This document shows positions 50,281 through 58,847 of a stretch of 64,000 nt of DNA, one piece after another. The stretch spans positions 50,603 to 114,602 of the forward strand of contig JODI01000021.1 of the NCBI GenBank assembly GCA_000720805.1. The letters run 5' to 3'. The translations under genes and the position numbers were made by a program. Numbering within the stretch: position 1 is the first letter of the stretch; every line of letters starts with the position of its first letter. The stretch comes from Streptomyces violaceoruber (GTDB lineage: Bacteria; Actinomycetota; Actinomycetes; Streptomycetales; Streptomycetaceae). The notes beneath the pieces were generated by a model, which did not search any database, was not told where the DNA came from, and saw only the letters and a list, made by a program, of their open reading frames with translations.

Positions 50281-52506
50281 ATGCTTGGATCAACCCACGG
50301 CACCCTCACCACCGACTCCCGCCGGGCCCGGGTCATCGCGTGCGGCGAGCAACCCGGGCCCGCCGTGCACGGCCGGCCCGCCGAGGTGGACGATCTCGAC
50401 GTCAGCGGCCGGACGCTCTTCGCCGCCGTCCCCGATCTGGACCGTTTCTTCCGGCCCGAGTCGGTGGCGGTGATCGGCGCCTCGGACGCCGAGGGCCGGC
50501 CGAACACCGGGATCACCCGGCAACTGCTCGCCTGGTCCGAGCGGGTCGGCGCCCGGCTCCACCCGGTGCATCCCACCCGTCCGTCCGTCTTCGGCATCCC
50601 CTGCTCCCCCTCCGTCGCCGACCTGCCCGAGCAGGTCGACCTCGCCGTGCTGCTGGTCGCCGACCCTCTTCCCGTGATCGAGGAACTGGCCGAGGCCAAG
50701 GCCAAGTTCGCGGTCGTCTTCGCCTCCGGGTTCGCCGAGACGGGCGCGGAGGGCGCGGCCGCCCAGGCCCGGCTCGCCACCGCCGTCGAGCGGTCCGGGA
50801 TGCGACTGCTCGGCCCCAACACCAACCTCAACGCCTTCGAGGAGTTCCGGGACGACCTGGACGGTCCGGCCATCGCCCTCATCACCCAGTCCGGCCACCA
50901 GGGCCGCCCCGTCTTCGCCCTCCAGGAACTCGGCATCCGCCTGTCCCACTGGGCACCCACCGGCAACGAGGCCGACCTGGAGACCTCGGACTTCCTCTCC
51001 TACTTCGCCGAGCGGCCCGAGGTCGGCGCCATCGCCTGCTACGTCGAGGGACTCAAGGACGGCCGCTCCTTCCTGCTCGCCGCCGACCGCGCCGCCCGCC
51101 GCAAGGTGCCCGTGGTCGCGGTCAAGGTGGGCCGCACCGAGACCGGCGCCCGCACGGCCGCCTCACACACCGGCAAGCTGACCGGCGCCGACGCGGTGGT
51201 GGACGCGGCGATGCGCCAGTACGGGGTGATCCGCGTCGACGGCCTGGACGAACTCCAGGACACCGCCGCCCTGCTGGCCCGCGCCCGGCCGCCCCGCGCC
51301 GACGGCGTCGTCGTCTATTCGATCTCGGGCGGCACGGGCGCGCACTTCGCCGACCTGGCCACGGAGGCGGGCCTGAACCTGCCGCGGCTGTCGGACGCCA
51401 AGCAGGCCGAACTGCACCAGTGGATACCCGAGTACCTGAGCGTGGCCAACCCCGTCGACAACGGCGGTCACCCGGTCGGCGACTGGCGCGGCCAAAAGAT
51501 CATCGACGCGATCCTCGACGACCCCCGGGTCGGGGTGCTGATCTGTCCGATCACCGGGCCCTTCCCGCCGCTCAGCGACAGGCTCGTCCAGGACCTGGTG
51601 GACGCGGCCGAGCGGACGGACAAGCTGGTGTGCGTGGTGTGGGGCTCGCCGGTCGGCACCGAGCCGGCGTACCGCGAGGTCCTGCTCGGCTCCTCCCGCG
51701 TGGCCACCTTCCGCACGGTCGCGAACTGCATCACCGCCGTCCGCGCCTACCTCGACCACCACCGCTTCGTCAGCGGCTACCGCTCCCCCTTCGACTCCGC
51801 GCCCCGCACCCCCTCGCCCTCCTTCCGCAAGGCGCAGGCACTGATGCGACCAGGACAGCAGCTGAGCGAGCACGCCGCGAAGCAGCTGCTGCGGGCGTAC
51901 GGCATTCGCGTACCGCGTGAGCAGTTGGTGAGCAGCGCGGCGGCGGCCGTGCGGGCGGCCGGGCTGGTCGGCTACCCCGTGGTGATGAAGGCGTCCGGGG
52001 CGCGGATCGCCCACAAGACGGAGCTCGGGCTGGTGAAGATCGGGCTGACCTCGGCCAGCCAGGTCCGGGACGCCTACCGGGAGTTGACCGACATCGCCCG
52101 CTACGAGGACGTCCCGCTGGACGGCGTCCTCGTGTGCCAGATGGTCGAGCGGGGTGTGGAGATGGTCGTCGGCCTCACCCACGACGAGCTCTTCGGGCCG
52201 ACCGTGACCGTCGGGCTCGGCGGGGTGCTCGTCGAGGTGCTGCGGGACACCGCCGTACGCGTGCCGCCCTTCGGAGAGGAGCAGGCGCGGGACATGTGCG
52301 CCGAACTGCGCGGACGGGCCCTCCTCGACGGGGTCCGGGGGCGCCCCCCGGCGGATCTCGACGCGCTGGTCGAAGTCGTCCTGCGGGTGCAGCGCATGGC
52401 CCTGGAACTCGGGGACGACCTCGCGGAGCTCGACATCAATCCGCTGATGGTGCTGCCGCAGGGGCAGGGCGCCGTGGCGCTGGACGCGTTGGCGGTGTGC
52501 CGCTGA
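50281..52506 (+). CDS. ADP-forming acyl-CoA synthetase (NDP-forming, acetate-CoA ligase-like)
   Basis: 741 aa from ATG at 50281, with AGGAGC about 11 bases upstream. There are three parts: CoA-binding Rossmann domain (RFFRPESVAVIGASDAEGRP, about 57-180), succinyl-CoA-ligase-like flavodoxin domain with AASHTGKLTGADAVVDAAMR, and C-terminal ATP-grasp domain (KQLLRAYGIRVPREQLVSSA onward, about 535-735) ending LAELDINPLMVL. Such fused enzymes activate carboxylic acids to CoA thioesters with ATP or GTP. It complements the AMP-forming FadD3-like ligase in the same regulon and is followed by a hydratase in one operon. Confidence 0.9.
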   Translation: MLGSTHGTLTTDSRRARVIACGEQPGPAVHGRPAEVDDLDVSGRTLFAAVPDLDRFFRPESVAVIGASDAEGRPNTGITRQLLAWSERVGARLHPVHPTRPSVFGIPCSPSVADLPEQVDLAVLLVADPLPVIEELAEAKAKFAVVFASGFAETGAEGAAAQARLATAVERSGMRLLGPNTNLNAFEEFRDDLDGPAIALITQSGHQGRPVFALQELGIRLSHWAPTGNEADLETSDFLSYFAERPEVGAIACYVEGLKDGRSFLLAADRAARRKVPVVAVKVGRTETGARTAASHTGKLTGADAVVDAAMRQYGVIRVDGLDELQDTAALLARARPPRADGVVVYSISGGTGAHFADLATEAGLNLPRLSDAKQAELHQWIPEYLSVANPVDNGGHPVGDWRGQKIIDAILDDPRVGVLICPITGPFPPLSDRLVQDLVDAAERTDKLVCVVWGSPVGTEPAYREVLLGSSRVATFRTVANCITAVRAYLDHHRFVSGYRSPFDSAPRTPSPSFRKAQALMRPGQQLSEHAAKQLLRAYGIRVPREQLVSSAAAAVRAAGLVGYPVVMKASGARIAHKTELGLVKIGLTSASQVRDAYRELTDIARYEDVPLDGVLVCQMVERGVEMVVGLTHDELFGPTVTVGLGGVLVEVLRDTAVRVPPFGEEQARDMCAELRGRALLDGVRGRPPADLDALVEVVLRVQRMALELGDDLAELDINPLMVLPQGQGAVALDALAVCR

Positions 52507-52507
52507 A

Positions 52508-53335
52508 ATGAACATGCCCGATTCCCCCCGAGAATCCGAAATCTCCGTTGAGTCATTGATACGGCACACCACTGACAATCAGGTCTGCCGCATCACCCTC
52601 AACCGACCCGAAGCCCTCAACGCCCTCACCCCTGACCAGCGCGAACGCATCATTCGCCTCCTCGACGAAGCCTCCGCCGACCCGGACGTCCGGGCGGTCG
52701 TGATCACGGGCACGGGCCGCGGATTCTGCGCCGGCGCGGACCTGCGCGGAACAGCGACGACCGGGCAGCGAACCGCCGGCGACGTCGCCCGCACCCTCCG
52801 CACCGGCGCACAGCGCCTGATCGCCGCCGTCCTCGACTGCGAGAAACCGGTCATCGCCGCCGTGAACGGCACCGCGGCCGGCCTCGGCGCGCACCTCGCC
52901 CTCGCCTGCGACCTCGTACTGGCCGCGGAGTCCGCCCGGTTCATCGAAGTGTTCGTCCGGCGCGGGCTCGTGCCGGACGGCGGCGGGGCGTATCTCCTGC
53001 CCCGGCTCGTCGGCCCGCAGCGGGCGAAGGAGCTGATGTTCTTCGGCGACGCGCTCACCGCCACGGACGCCGAACACCTCGGCCTCGTCAACCGTGTCGT
53101 TCCGGACGCCGAGTTGGACAGGACGGCCCGCGAGTGGGCCGCGCGCCTCGCCGACGGCCCGACCCGCGCCCTCGCCCTCACCAAGCAGCTGGTCAACGCC
53201 TGCCTCGACACCGACCGCGCCACCGCCTTCGCCGCCGAGGCCGCCGCACAGGAGATCAACATGACGACGGCGGACGCGCAGGAGGGCGTACGGAGCTTCG
53301 TGGAACGCAGGAGCCCCGAGTACCGGGGGCGTTAG
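52508..53335 (+). CDS. Enoyl-CoA hydratase/isomerase
   Basis: 275 aa, starting one base after the ligase stop. The crotonase features are VCRITLNRPEALNALTPDQR, TGTGRGFCAGADLRGTATTG (first oxyanion-hole region), VIAAVNGTAAGLGAHLALAC (second) and FVRRGLVPDGGGAYLLPRLV. The latter lacks one of the two catalytic glutamates (usually GxxPxxGxxxxL with Glu before), so isomerase or hydrolase activity is possible. It shares the operon with the ADP-forming ligase. Confidence 0.88.
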   Translation: MNMPDSPRESEISVESLIRHTTDNQVCRITLNRPEALNALTPDQRERIIRLLDEASADPDVRAVVITGTGRGFCAGADLRGTATTGQRTAGDVARTLRTGAQRLIAAVLDCEKPVIAAVNGTAAGLGAHLALACDLVLAAESARFIEVFVRRGLVPDGGGAYLLPRLVGPQRAKELMFFGDALTATDAEHLGLVNRVVPDAELDRTAREWAARLADGPTRALALTKQLVNACLDTDRATAFAAEAAAQEINMTTADAQEGVRSFVERRSPEYRGR

Positions 53336-53375
53336 CCTCACCTGGCCCCTTCCCGCCCTCTCCCGCCCCTTCCTA

Positions 53376-53392
53376 TCTGACGGTGTGTCAGC
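53376..53392. promoter_or_regulatory. Regulon operator S12
   Basis: TCTGACGGTGTGTCAGC, 15 bases upstream of the flavin reductase start at 53408. Confidence 0.78.
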
Positions 53393-53407
53393 TTCAATGG
53401 GAAGGTG

Positions 53408-54016
53408 ATGGGACAAGCAGGAATGGCCGAAGCCGCCGTCCGGTATCTCAGGTCGACCGGGACCGCGCCGCTCGCGCGGCCCGTCGAGGCGCTGCCGCGA
53501 CCGGACCTTCGGTGTGTGCGGGACAACGAGCGGGCGCCCGTCGACCAGACCGCGTTCCGGCGGGTGCTGGGGAACTTCGCGACCGGCGTGACCGTTGTCA
53601 CGGCACCCGCCACCGATCCCGGCACCACCCCCGCCGGCTTCGCCTGCCAGTCCTTCTCCTCCCTGTCCCTCGACCCGCCCCTTGTCGCCTTCATGGTCGG
53701 CCGTACGTCGACGACCTGGCCGCGTATCGCCCGCGCCGGGATCTTCTGCGTGAACGTTCTGAGCGCCGGCCAGGGCGAGTTGTGCCGTGGCTTCGCGGTG
53801 CGCGGCGCGGACAAGTTCGCGGGCGTCGCGTACGACCCGGCTCCTGTCTCCGGCTCCCCCCGCCTCGCCGGCACGCTCGCGTGGATCGACTGCACGATCC
53901 ACGCGGTGCACACCGGAGGCGATCACCTCATCGTGGTGGGGCGGGTCGAGGCGCTGGACACGGGCGACGACGAAGACGCTGCCCCCTTGCTGTTCCACAA
54001 GGGACGCTTCCTCTAG
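53408..54016 (+). CDS. Flavin reductase (HsaB/HpaC-like) family protein
   Basis: 202 aa from ATG at 53408 (53405 and 53423 are alternatives). After a 45-residue leader, the core DQTAFRRVLGNFATGVTVVT and GFACQSFSSLSLDPPLVAFM fit the FMN-binding split-barrel reductases, as do WPRIARAGIFCVNVLSAGQG and LAWIDCTIHAVHTGGDHLIV. In steroid degradation HsaB supplies FMNH2 to a ring monooxygenase; no such oxygenase is adjacent, but the luciferase-like gene at 21946 shares the operator type. The N-terminal leader is longer than usual for this family. Confidence 0.88.
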   Translation: MGQAGMAEAAVRYLRSTGTAPLARPVEALPRPDLRCVRDNERAPVDQTAFRRVLGNFATGVTVVTAPATDPGTTPAGFACQSFSSLSLDPPLVAFMVGRTSTTWPRIARAGIFCVNVLSAGQGELCRGFAVRGADKFAGVAYDPAPVSGSPRLAGTLAWIDCTIHAVHTGGDHLIVVGRVEALDTGDDEDAAPLLFHKGRFL

Positions 54017-54027
54017 GGCCCTTGCTC

Positions 54028-55332
54028 CTAGGCCGCCGCCGGTACCGTCTGTGCGACCGGCCTCCGCCGGATCACCAACGCCATCAACGCGGCCGCCGCG
54101 CACAGCGCTCCCGAGGCGTACCAGATCATGTCGTACGTCCCGAAGACGTCCCGGGCGACACCGCCGAGGAAGGCCACCAGCGCGGCGCCGACCTGGTGGG
54201 AGGCCAGGACCCAGCCGAAGACGATCGCGCTGTCCTCGCCGTAGTGCTCGCGGCACAGGGCCACGGTGGGCGGGACGGTGGCGACCCAGTCGAGACCGTA
54301 GAAGACGATGAAGAAGAGCATCGGCGGGTGAACCGAGGGGGCCAGCAGCATCGGGAGGAACAGCAGCGAGACGCCCCTCAGCGCGTAGTACACCGCCAGC
54401 AGCCGGCGCGGTTCGAAGCGGTCGGTGAACCAGCCGGACGCCACCGTGCCGACCACGTCGAACACACCGATGACCGCGAGGAGCGAGGCCGCCGCCGTGA
54501 CGGGCATGCCGTGGTCGTGGGCCGCGGGCACGAAGTGCGTCTGGATCAGGCCGTTGGTGGAGGCCCCGCAGATCGCGAAGGTACCGGCGAGCAGCCAGAA
54601 GGGGCCGGTGCGGGCGGCCTTGAACAGCACGGTGACCGCGCGCCGGGCCGCGCCCGGAACCGGCTCGGGCTTGGGTACGAACTCCTTCGCACCGTACGGC
54701 TTCAGGCCCACGTCGGCCGGGTGGTCGCGCAGCAGCAGCCAGACGAAGGGGACGACCGCGAGGGCGGCGAGGGCGACCGTGACGGCGGCCGGCCGCCAGT
54801 GGTGGTTCTCGACGATCCAGGACAGCAGCGGCAGGAAGATCAGCTGGCCGGAGGCCGAGGCGGCGGTGAGGATGCCGGTGACCAGGCCGCGCCGCTCGGT
54901 GAACCAGCGGTTGGTGACCGTCGCGGCGAAGGCCAGGGCCATCGAGCCGGAGCCCAGGCCGACCAGCAGACCCCAGCACAGGATCAGCTGCCAGGGCGCC
55001 GTCATGAACACGGTCAGGCCGGCCCCCGCCGCGATCACGGTCAGGGCGACGGCGACCACCCGCCGGATGCCGAAGCGGTCCATGAGCGCGGCCGCGAAGG
55101 GGGCGGTGAGCCCGTACAGCGCGAGGTTGATCGAGACGGCCGTACTGATCGTGCCGCGCGACCACTGGAACTCGTCGTGCAGGGGGTCGATGAGCAGCCC
55201 GGGCAACGATCGGAAGGCGGCGGCGCCGATGATGGTCACGAAGGTGACGGCGGCGACGAACCAGGCACGGTGGATGCGAGGGCGCCGGCCCGCGCGGGAC
55301 TCCTGCACGAGGGCTTCGGTTGTCTGGGTCAC
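54028..55332 (-). CDS. MFS transporter, oxalate/formate antiporter-like
   Basis: 434 aa with twelve hydrophobic helices. The central loop motif is MDRFGIRRVVAVALTVIAAG and the second-half equivalent is FTDRFEPRRLLAVYYALRG. The transport-family segment LPGLLIDPLHDEFQWSRGTI is typical of monocarboxylate and oxalate/formate porters. It converges on the flavin reductase gene, with 11 bases between the stops. No operator was seen in its promoter, so induction with the regulon is not indicated. Confidence 0.85.
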   Translation of the reverse strand: MTQTTEALVQESRAGRRPRIHRAWFVAAVTFVTIIGAAAFRSLPGLLIDPLHDEFQWSRGTISTAVSINLALYGLTAPFAAALMDRFGIRRVVAVALTVIAAGAGLTVFMTAPWQLILCWGLLVGLGSGSMALAFAATVTNRWFTERRGLVTGILTAASASGQLIFLPLLSWIVENHHWRPAAVTVALAALAVVPFVWLLLRDHPADVGLKPYGAKEFVPKPEPVPGAARRAVTVLFKAARTGPFWLLAGTFAICGASTNGLIQTHFVPAAHDHGMPVTAAASLLAVIGVFDVVGTVASGWFTDRFEPRRLLAVYYALRGVSLLFLPMLLAPSVHPPMLFFIVFYGLDWVATVPPTVALCREHYGEDSAIVFGWVLASHQVGAALVAFLGGVARDVFGTYDMIWYASGALCAAAALMALVIRRRPVAQTVPAAA

Positions 55333-55403
55333 GACATAGAGCTTCCGGCCTGCGCCCCTTCCGAGCCACTGGCCCGTAGGACAGCATTCGCTAGGATCGG
55401 GCC

Positions 55404-56495
55404 ATGAGTCGTGAGCCGGGCTTCCGCCCCCACCGCGTCGTCGTACTGGCCCTCGACGGCCTGCTCCCCTTCGAGCTGGGCATCCCGCACCGCATCTTCG
55501 GCCGCCCCAAGGACGCCCGGGGACGGCATCTGTACGAGGTGATCACCTGCTCGGTCCGGCCGCCGGGCCCGGTCGAGACCGACGCCGACTTCAGCCTCCA
55601 CGTCGCCCACGGCCCCGAGGCCCTGGCCACCGCCGACACCGTGATCATCCCGGCCTCGTACGAGCTCGGCCCGGTCTTCGAGGAGGGCGTCCTGACCGAC
55701 GAACTGGCCGCCGCCCTCGCGCACATCCGCCCCGGCACCCGGCTCGCCTCCATCTGCACCGGCGTCTACGTCCTGGCCGCCGCGGGTCTCCTCGACGGCC
55801 GGCCGGCCACCACGCACTGGGCCGAGGCCGAGCACCTCCAGCGTCTCTTCCCGAAGGTCCGGGTCGACGCGGACGTCCTGTTCATCGACGACGGCTCCAT
55901 CCTGACCTCCGCCGGCGTCGCGGCGGGCATCGACCTGTGCCTGCACATGGTGCGCCGCGACCACGGGACGGCGGTCGCCAACGAGGTGGCCCGCCGCACC
56001 GTCGTACCGCCGCACCGTGACGGCGGACAGGCGCAGTACATCCACCGGCCGGTGCCCGATCCGCAGCTGTCGTCCACGACCGCCGCCCGCGCCTGGGCGC
56101 TGGGCCGCCTCCACGAGCCGATCCAGCTGCGGGACATGGCCGAACAGGAGGCCATGTCCGTACGCACGTTCACGCGCCGCTTCCGCGAGGAGGTCGGCGT
56201 CAGTCCGGGCCAGTGGCTCACCCAGCAGCGGGTGGAACGGGCCCGGCACCTGCTGGAGTCCACCGACCTGTCCGTCGACCAGGTGGCCCGCGACGCCGGC
56301 TTCGGTACCGCCCAGTCGATGCGCCAGCACCTACAGGCCGCCCTCGGAGTCACCCCCACCGCTTATCGCCGCACCTTCCGGGCCGGGGGCGACGGGAACG
56401 GCGGGACCGGCGGGACCGGCGGGACCGGCGGGAACGGCGGGACCGGCGGAGGGAGTTTGGCCGGACGTCACGGCGAGGTCGGCGTCCCGCGCTGA
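55404..56495 (+). CDS. GlxA-type transcriptional regulator (DJ-1/PfpI plus AraC domain)
   Basis: 363 aa. Residues 1-190 form a class I amidotransferase-like domain (VLALDGLLPFELGIPHRIFG, RLASICTGVYVLAAAGLLDG, GIDLCLHMVRRDHG). Residues about 220-330 hold the AraC double helix-turn-helix with MSVRTFTRRFREEVGVSPGQ and FGTAQSMRQHLQAALGV. The last 30 residues are a Gly/Thr/Asn tail (GGTGGTGG) from a repeat that is also the coding sequence of the opposite MFS gene end. These proteins sense small metabolites and activate neighbouring genes; the divergent MFS gene (54028) is a likely target. Confidence 0.87.
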   Translation: MSREPGFRPHRVVVLALDGLLPFELGIPHRIFGRPKDARGRHLYEVITCSVRPPGPVETDADFSLHVAHGPEALATADTVIIPASYELGPVFEEGVLTDELAAALAHIRPGTRLASICTGVYVLAAAGLLDGRPATTHWAEAEHLQRLFPKVRVDADVLFIDDGSILTSAGVAAGIDLCLHMVRRDHGTAVANEVARRTVVPPHRDGGQAQYIHRPVPDPQLSSTTAARAWALGRLHEPIQLRDMAEQEAMSVRTFTRRFREEVGVSPGQWLTQQRVERARHLLESTDLSVDQVARDAGFGTAQSMRQHLQAALGVTPTAYRRTFRAGGDGNGGTGGTGGTGGNGGTGGGSLAGRHGEVGVPR

Positions 56496-57692
56496 CCCGT
56501 CGCCGCGCCGCGCCTCGCCCCACCAGCCGACCGCGGTGAGCGTCAGGGTCAGGCCGACCCCGGCCAGGATCGCCGTGGACGGCGCCGCCACCTCCAGCAG
56601 GGCCCCGGCGAGGGAGCCGGTCGCCGCGTAACCCGCGCCCGCGGCCGCGTACATGACCGAGTAGCCCGCGGCCAGGGCGCTCGGCGGGAGGACCTCGCGC
56701 AGGGAGAGGTTGCGGGTGAGCATCGCGCACGACTGGAGCGTGCCGCCGACGACCAGCGCGACGGCGATCCCGGCCTTGTCCGGTATCAGCGCGGCGAGGG
56801 TCACGCAGGCGGATGTGCCGGCCATCAGCACCACGCTGCGGGTCCGCAGCCGCCCGGGCCAGGACCGAAGACCGTGGACGAAGGCACCGAGGCCGCCACC
56901 CACCGCCATCCCGGTCAGCAGCGGACCGGACCAGCCGACGCCGACGCCGCGCTGTTCGAGCAGGGCAGGCAGCACGAGTTCGGCCAGACCGAGCAGGGCC
57001 AGACTGGCCGCGCCCATGACGTACACCGGCCAGGCGCCGACCAGGAGCCGCAGCAGCGTCCCGCCCGTCCGCCCCTCGCCACCTGTGCCGTCCACGCCGC
57101 CTGCGCCGTCGACGCCGTCTTCGCCCCAGGCGGCCGGCAGCAGCCGCAGGCCCGCGACCGACGACGCCATCAGGGCGGCGCCCAGCAGCAGCGGGACGGC
57201 CGGTGCGACACCGAGGGCCAGACCGGCGACCGCGGCCGGGGAGACGGCCCATATCCCGGCCGTCAGGATCGACTCGACGGACAGCGCCTGCGCCGCCGCG
57301 CGCTCCGGGACCAGCGTCGTCAGCAGCGTACGCAGACCGCCGGTGGCGGCCGCCGGGGCGGCACCGGCCACGAGGGCGAACCCGCCGAGGACGGCCGCGT
57401 GCGCGTCGGGGAACACGCCCAGCCCCGCGAAACCGGCGGCCCCCACGGCGAGACCGACGGCCAGATGAAAGCGGGCCCGGTCCGGGCGCAGACGCATCCC
57501 CAGAACCGGAGCGCCGACGATCTCACCGATGACGTAGGCCGCCGCGAGGATCGCGCCCAGCGAGTAGCCGCCCGGGCGCTCGCGCACCAGGAAGACCAGG
57601 GCCAGCGGGGCCATGGCCACCGGCATACGGGCGCCCACGGCGGTGCAGGCCCAGGTCAGGACCTGCTTCGAGGCGATGTCGCGGTAGGTCAT
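56331..57692 (-). CDS. MFS transporter, C-terminus antiparallel to the GlxA gene
   Basis: 453 aa with about twelve hydrophobic helices beginning QVLTWACTAVGARMPVAMAP and a Gly-rich cytoplasmic loop around residue 200 (a repeat of Gly, Val, Asp and Thr). The last helices end near TAVGWWGEARRG, and about 50 further residues are Pro/Ala/Gly repeats. This end overlaps the GlxA gene by 165 bases in opposite orientation. It resembles drug or sugar exporters; substrate unknown. Confidence 0.83.
   Translation of the reverse strand: MTYRDIASKQVLTWACTAVGARMPVAMAPLALVFLVRERPGGYSLGAILAAAYVIGEIVGAPVLGMRLRPDRARFHLAVGLAVGAAGFAGLGVFPDAHAAVLGGFALVAGAAPAAATGGLRTLLTTLVPERAAAQALSVESILTAGIWAVSPAAVAGLALGVAPAVPLLLGAALMASSVAGLRLLPAAWGEDGVDGAGGVDGTGGEGRTGGTLLRLLVGAWPVYVMGAASLALLGLAELVLPALLEQRGVGVGWSGPLLTGMAVGGGLGAFVHGLRSWPGRLRTRSVVLMAGTSACVTLAALIPDKAGIAVALVVGGTLQSCAMLTRNLSLREVLPPSALAAGYSVMYAAAGAGYAATGSLAGALLEVAAPSTAILAGVGLTLTLTAVGWWGEARRGDGSARDADLAVTSGQTPSAGPAVPAGPAGPAGPAVPVAPGPEGAAISGGGDSEGGL
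56395..56460. repeat. GGGACCGGC tandem repeat coding both converging protein tails
   Basis: Units GGGACCGGC or GGGAACGGC (9 bp, about six) code GTG-type glycine repeats on the plus strand and PAGP-type repeats on the minus strand. Both reading frames are open across the block. Confidence 0.85.
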
Positions 57693-57782
57693 GCAACGAC
57701 GCTAGAGGCCCGCGCTGACAACGCCCCAGTGGATTTCCGGCACTGTGGAAAACTCCCGAGCGCCCTTCAGCGGGGATGCGCT

Positions 57783-58847
57783 TCAGGGCCGGGTAGTTGA
57801 AAAGGTCAGCACCCCCCGCGCCACCCGCCCCGCCTCCGCGTCCGCCACCGCCTTCTCGAAGTCCTCCACCGGGTACGTCTCGGTCACCAACTCGTCGAGC
57901 AGCAGCCGCCCTTCCCGGTAGAGCTCCGCGTACAGCGGGATGTCCCGCTGCGGGCGGGAGGAGCCGTAGCGGCAGCCGAGGATCGACTTGTCCAGGAACA
58001 GCGACGACACGAGGAAGGACGCCTCGGCGGTCGCCGACGGAACACCCAGCAGGACCGCCTGTCCGTGCCGGTCCAGCGAGTCGATCGCGGCCCGGATCAA
58101 CTCGACGCGCCCGACGCACTCGAAGGCGTGGTCCGCCCCCGTCGGCAGGACGTCCCGCACCCCGTCCAAGGAGGTCAGGAAGTGGGTGGCCCCGAACTGC
58201 CGCGCCACCGCCTCCTTCGCCGGATTCGCGTCCACCGCCACGATCCGCAGCGCTCCCGCGATCCTCGCCCCCTGAAGGACGTTGAGGCCGATCCCGCCCG
58301 TGCCGATCACCAGCACACTGTCCCCGCGGTCCACCTTCGCCCGGTTGAGCACGGCGCCCACCCCGGTCAGCACCCCGCACCCGATGAGCGCGGCGGACGG
58401 CAACGGGATGTCCTTCGGTATCCGCACCGCCTGCACGGCCTTCACCACGGTCCGTTCCGCGAAGGCCGAGTTGGACGCGAACTGGAACACGGGCCGCCCG
58501 TCCCGCGTGAACGGCTGCCCCGGCCGCCCGATCGCCTGCCGGCACATCGTCGGCCGCCCCCGGTCGCACTCCGCGCACGCCCCGCAGTTGGCGAGCGTGG
58601 ACAGGGCCACGTGGTCGCCGGGCCGCACATGCGCGACACCGGCCCCCACCGCCTCCACCACACCGGCCCCTTCATGGCCGAGCACCACAGGAACGGGGAA
58701 GGGGATGGTCCCGTCCACCACGGACAGGTCGCTGTGGCACAACCCGGCCGCCGAGATCGCGACCCGCACCTCACCGGGTCCGGGATCCCGCACCTCCAGA
58801 TCGTCCACGACCTCGGTCCGCCTGCCGTCGAACAACACGCCGCGCAT
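57783..58847 (-). CDS. Zinc-dependent alcohol dehydrogenase (MDR family)
   Basis: 354 aa from ATG at 58847, overlapping the acyl-CoA dehydrogenase stop by one base. Catalytic zinc ligands are in AGLCHSDLSVVDG and GHEGAGVVEAVG. Structural zinc comes from the four Cys of NCGACAECDRGRPTMC. NAD is bound by VLVIGTGGIGLNVLQGARIA. Actinobacterial members of this type oxidise primary or secondary alcohols of catabolic intermediates. It is the last gene of the SDR-ACAD-ADH operon behind operator S13. Confidence 0.92.
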   Translation of the reverse strand: MRGVLFDGRRTEVVDDLEVRDPGPGEVRVAISAAGLCHSDLSVVDGTIPFPVPVVLGHEGAGVVEAVGAGVAHVRPGDHVALSTLANCGACAECDRGRPTMCRQAIGRPGQPFTRDGRPVFQFASNSAFAERTVVKAVQAVRIPKDIPLPSAALIGCGVLTGVGAVLNRAKVDRGDSVLVIGTGGIGLNVLQGARIAGALRIVAVDANPAKEAVARQFGATHFLTSLDGVRDVLPTGADHAFECVGRVELIRAAIDSLDRHGQAVLLGVPSATAEASFLVSSLFLDKSILGCRYGSSRPQRDIPLYAELYREGRLLLDELVTETYPVEDFEKAVADAEAGRVARGVLTFSTTRP

